Positions 14,031 to 15,097 of a stretch of 15,097 nt of DNA are shown here, one piece after another (the first letter of the stretch is position 1; every line of letters starts with the position of its first letter). The stretch comes from an uncultured bacterium (GTDB taxonomy: Bacteria > Actinomycetota > Coriobacteriia > Coriobacteriales > Coriobacteriaceae). The position numbers were made by a program, and so were the translations under genes. The stretch covers positions 1 to 15,097 of the forward strand of contig CAJMRN010000050.1 of the NCBI GenBank assembly GCA_905215815.1, written 5' to 3'. Below the pieces are notes generated by a model. That model was given only the letters and a program-made list of their open reading frames with translations. It made no database searches and was not told where the DNA came from.

Positions 14031-14065
14031 ACCACCGCAAAGGGGACAGGCACCTTTGCGGTGGT
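14031..14065. repeat. GGGGACAGG hairpin element
   Basis: ACCACCGCAAAGG (14031-14043) and its exact complement (14053-14065) form a 13-bp stem; GGGGACAGG (14042-14050) spans the stem-loop junction. No T-run follows. It shares the 13-base string GCAAAGGGGACAG with the - strand of 8101-8113. It may also help terminate the upstream gene, which stops 9 bases before it. Confidence 0.8.
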
Positions 14066-14083
14066 AGGGCGGCCGACATAGAA

Positions 14084-14119
14084 AAAGTCCCCGCCGGGCG
14101 TGTGCTCGACGGGGACTTT
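14084..14119 (-). terminator. Intrinsic terminator for the GltD-like gene
   Basis: AAAGTCCCCG (14084-14093) pairs with CGGGGACTTT (14110-14119). Read on the - strand, the hairpin is followed by a run of five T's, placing it 28 bases after the leftward stop. It may also act weakly for the + strand gene. Confidence 0.85.
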
Positions 14120-14147
14120 GCCGTTTAATGGCTAGCGCTGAGGGTGA

Positions 14148-15097
14148 TTACTCGCCCAGCAGGCTCTTGGTGATGGAAGCGGCGGCCTTCTTGCCGGCGC
14201 CCATCGCCAGAATGACCGTAGCGGCACCGGTGACGATGTCGCCGCCAGCCCAGATGCGGGGATCGGTGGTCTGGCCGGTCTCCTCGTCGGCGACGATGTA
14301 GCCCCACTTGTTGAGCTCCATCTTGCCGCCGATCTTCTTTGCGAAGGGGTTGGCGTTGGTACCGATAGCCGAGATTGCGACGTCGCAGGGAATCTCCTCG
14401 ATGGCGCCCTCGATGGGCACCGGGCGACGACGGCCGGACTCGTCGGGCTCGCCGAGCTCCATCTTCTGGACCTTGACGGCGCACACGGAGCCGTCCTCGC
14501 CAGCGACAAACTCGAGCGGGGAAACGAGCGGCAGAACCTCGACGCCCTCGGCCTTGGCATGGTGCAGCTCGGCGCGACGGCAGGGCATCTCATCTTCGGT
14601 ACGACGGTAGGCGATGATGGCATGCTCGGCGCCCAGGCGCTTGGCAGTACGGACGGCGTCCATAGCCACGTTGCCGCCACCAAAGACGACGACGTTCTTG
14701 CCGTGCTTGGTGGGGGTGTCGTACTCGGGGAACTTGTTGGCCTTCATCAGGTTCACGCGGGTGAGGTACTCGTTCGCGAAGAAGACGTTGGGCAGGTTCT
14801 CGCCGGGGACATTGAGGAGCTTGGGCAGGCCAGCGCCGGTCGCCACGTAGATGGCGTCGAAGCCCTGCTCGAACAGCTCCTCGGCCGTGGCCATGTTGCC
14901 CACGACGGAGTTGTACTCAAACTTGACGCCCATGTCCTCCAGGCCGTCAATCTCGCGCTTGACGACTGCCTTGGGCAGACGGAACTCGGGGATGCCGTAG
15001 ACCAGCACGCCGCCGCCGGTGAAGAAGGCCTCAAAAACGGTAACGTCAAAGCCGTTACGGGCGAGCTCGCCGGCGCAGGTGATGCCGGACGGGCCGG
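14148..15097 (-). CDS. NADPH-dependent glutamate synthase small subunit / NfnB-like flavoprotein (5' truncated)
   Basis: The last 315 codons of a - strand gene lie here; the N-terminus is beyond 15097. The frame is open to the edge and begins GPSGITCAGELA, the rest of the first FAD-binding GxGPSG loop. It continues with FEAFFTGGGVLVYGIPEFR, VVVFGGGNVAMDA (the NAD(P)H dinucleotide loop), YRRTEDEMP and, near the end, WAGGDIVTGAATVILAMGAGKKAA, which closes the FAD domain. This is the GltD-type oxidoreductase fold shared by glutamate synthase small subunit, archaeal-type GltA and NfnB. The full family is about 460 residues, so some 150, including the 4Fe-4S N-terminal domain, are missing from view. 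Without the upstream neighbour (for example an NfnA-like gene) these options cannot be separated. A terminator follows the stop. Confidence 0.9.
   Translation of the reverse strand, partial: GPSGITCAGELARNGFDVTVFEAFFTGGGVLVYGIPEFRLPKAVVKREIDGLEDMGVKFEYNSVVGNMATAEELFEQGFDAIYVATGAGLPKLLNVPGENLPNVFFANEYLTRVNLMKANKFPEYDTPTKHGKNVVVFGGGNVAMDAVRTAKRLGAEHAIIAYRRTEDEMPCRRAELHHAKAEGVEVLPLVSPLEFVAGEDGSVCAVKVQKMELGEPDESGRRRPVPIEGAIEEIPCDVAISAIGTNANPFAKKIGGKMELNKWGYIVADEETGQTTDPRIWAGGDIVTGAATVILAMGAGKKAAASITKSLLGE

Overview
The window reads as a chromosomal segment of a GC-rich, Gram-positive gut actinobacterium of the class Coriobacteriia, most likely Collinsella or a close relative. The evidence is the protein style (class B sortase, purine genes of the Fe-S PurF type, a Tat-type lipoprotein transporter component), strong AGGAGG-type ribosome binding sites, and intergenic GGGGACAGG / GCCGGCAC-GGGGACG palindromes of a kind I associate with this group. 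The assignment is inference; no rRNA or other direct marker is present.

Region by region: (1) 1-2240 holds purE, a class B sortase and a MoaE-fold protein in one + strand run, closed by a bidirectional terminator. (2) 2259-3488 on the - strand is a polytopic membrane protein with a C-terminal CmpB-type (putative ABC-transporter type IV) domain; a roughly 295-base divergent spacer separates it from purF. (3) 3783-7404 is a purine block: purF, a 156-base spacer with two hairpins and a possible 11-codon leader ORF, then purM and purN overlapping by 11 bases, ended by a good terminator. (4) 7557-9949 holds an orphan PTS IIA, a membrane-anchored parvulin-like foldase and a YqeY-family protein, ended by a second strong terminator; the gaps are filled with palindromic repeats. 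(5) 10197-13226 is a complete polar amino acid ABC importer (ATPase, lipoprotein, two permeases). (6) 13398-14021 is a cytidylate-kinase-like protein, convergent with (7) 14148-15097, the 3' part of a GltD-like NADPH-dependent glutamate synthase / NfnB-type flavoprotein on the - strand, truncated by the window edge.

Functionally, PurF (step 1), PurN (step 3), PurM (step 5) and PurE (step 6) of IMP synthesis are all encoded here, in two nearby transcription units rather than one operon. The importer and the GltD-like enzyme both concern glutamate or glutamine nitrogen, which PurF consumes, but that link is only suggestive.

No clear defence, phage or secondary-metabolite system is visible. The most unusual signals are the dense set of long intergenic palindromes, several sharing GGGGACAG cores (REP-like), a MoaE-fold protein that seems to have lost half of its catalytic residues, and a lineage-type insertion in PurF.
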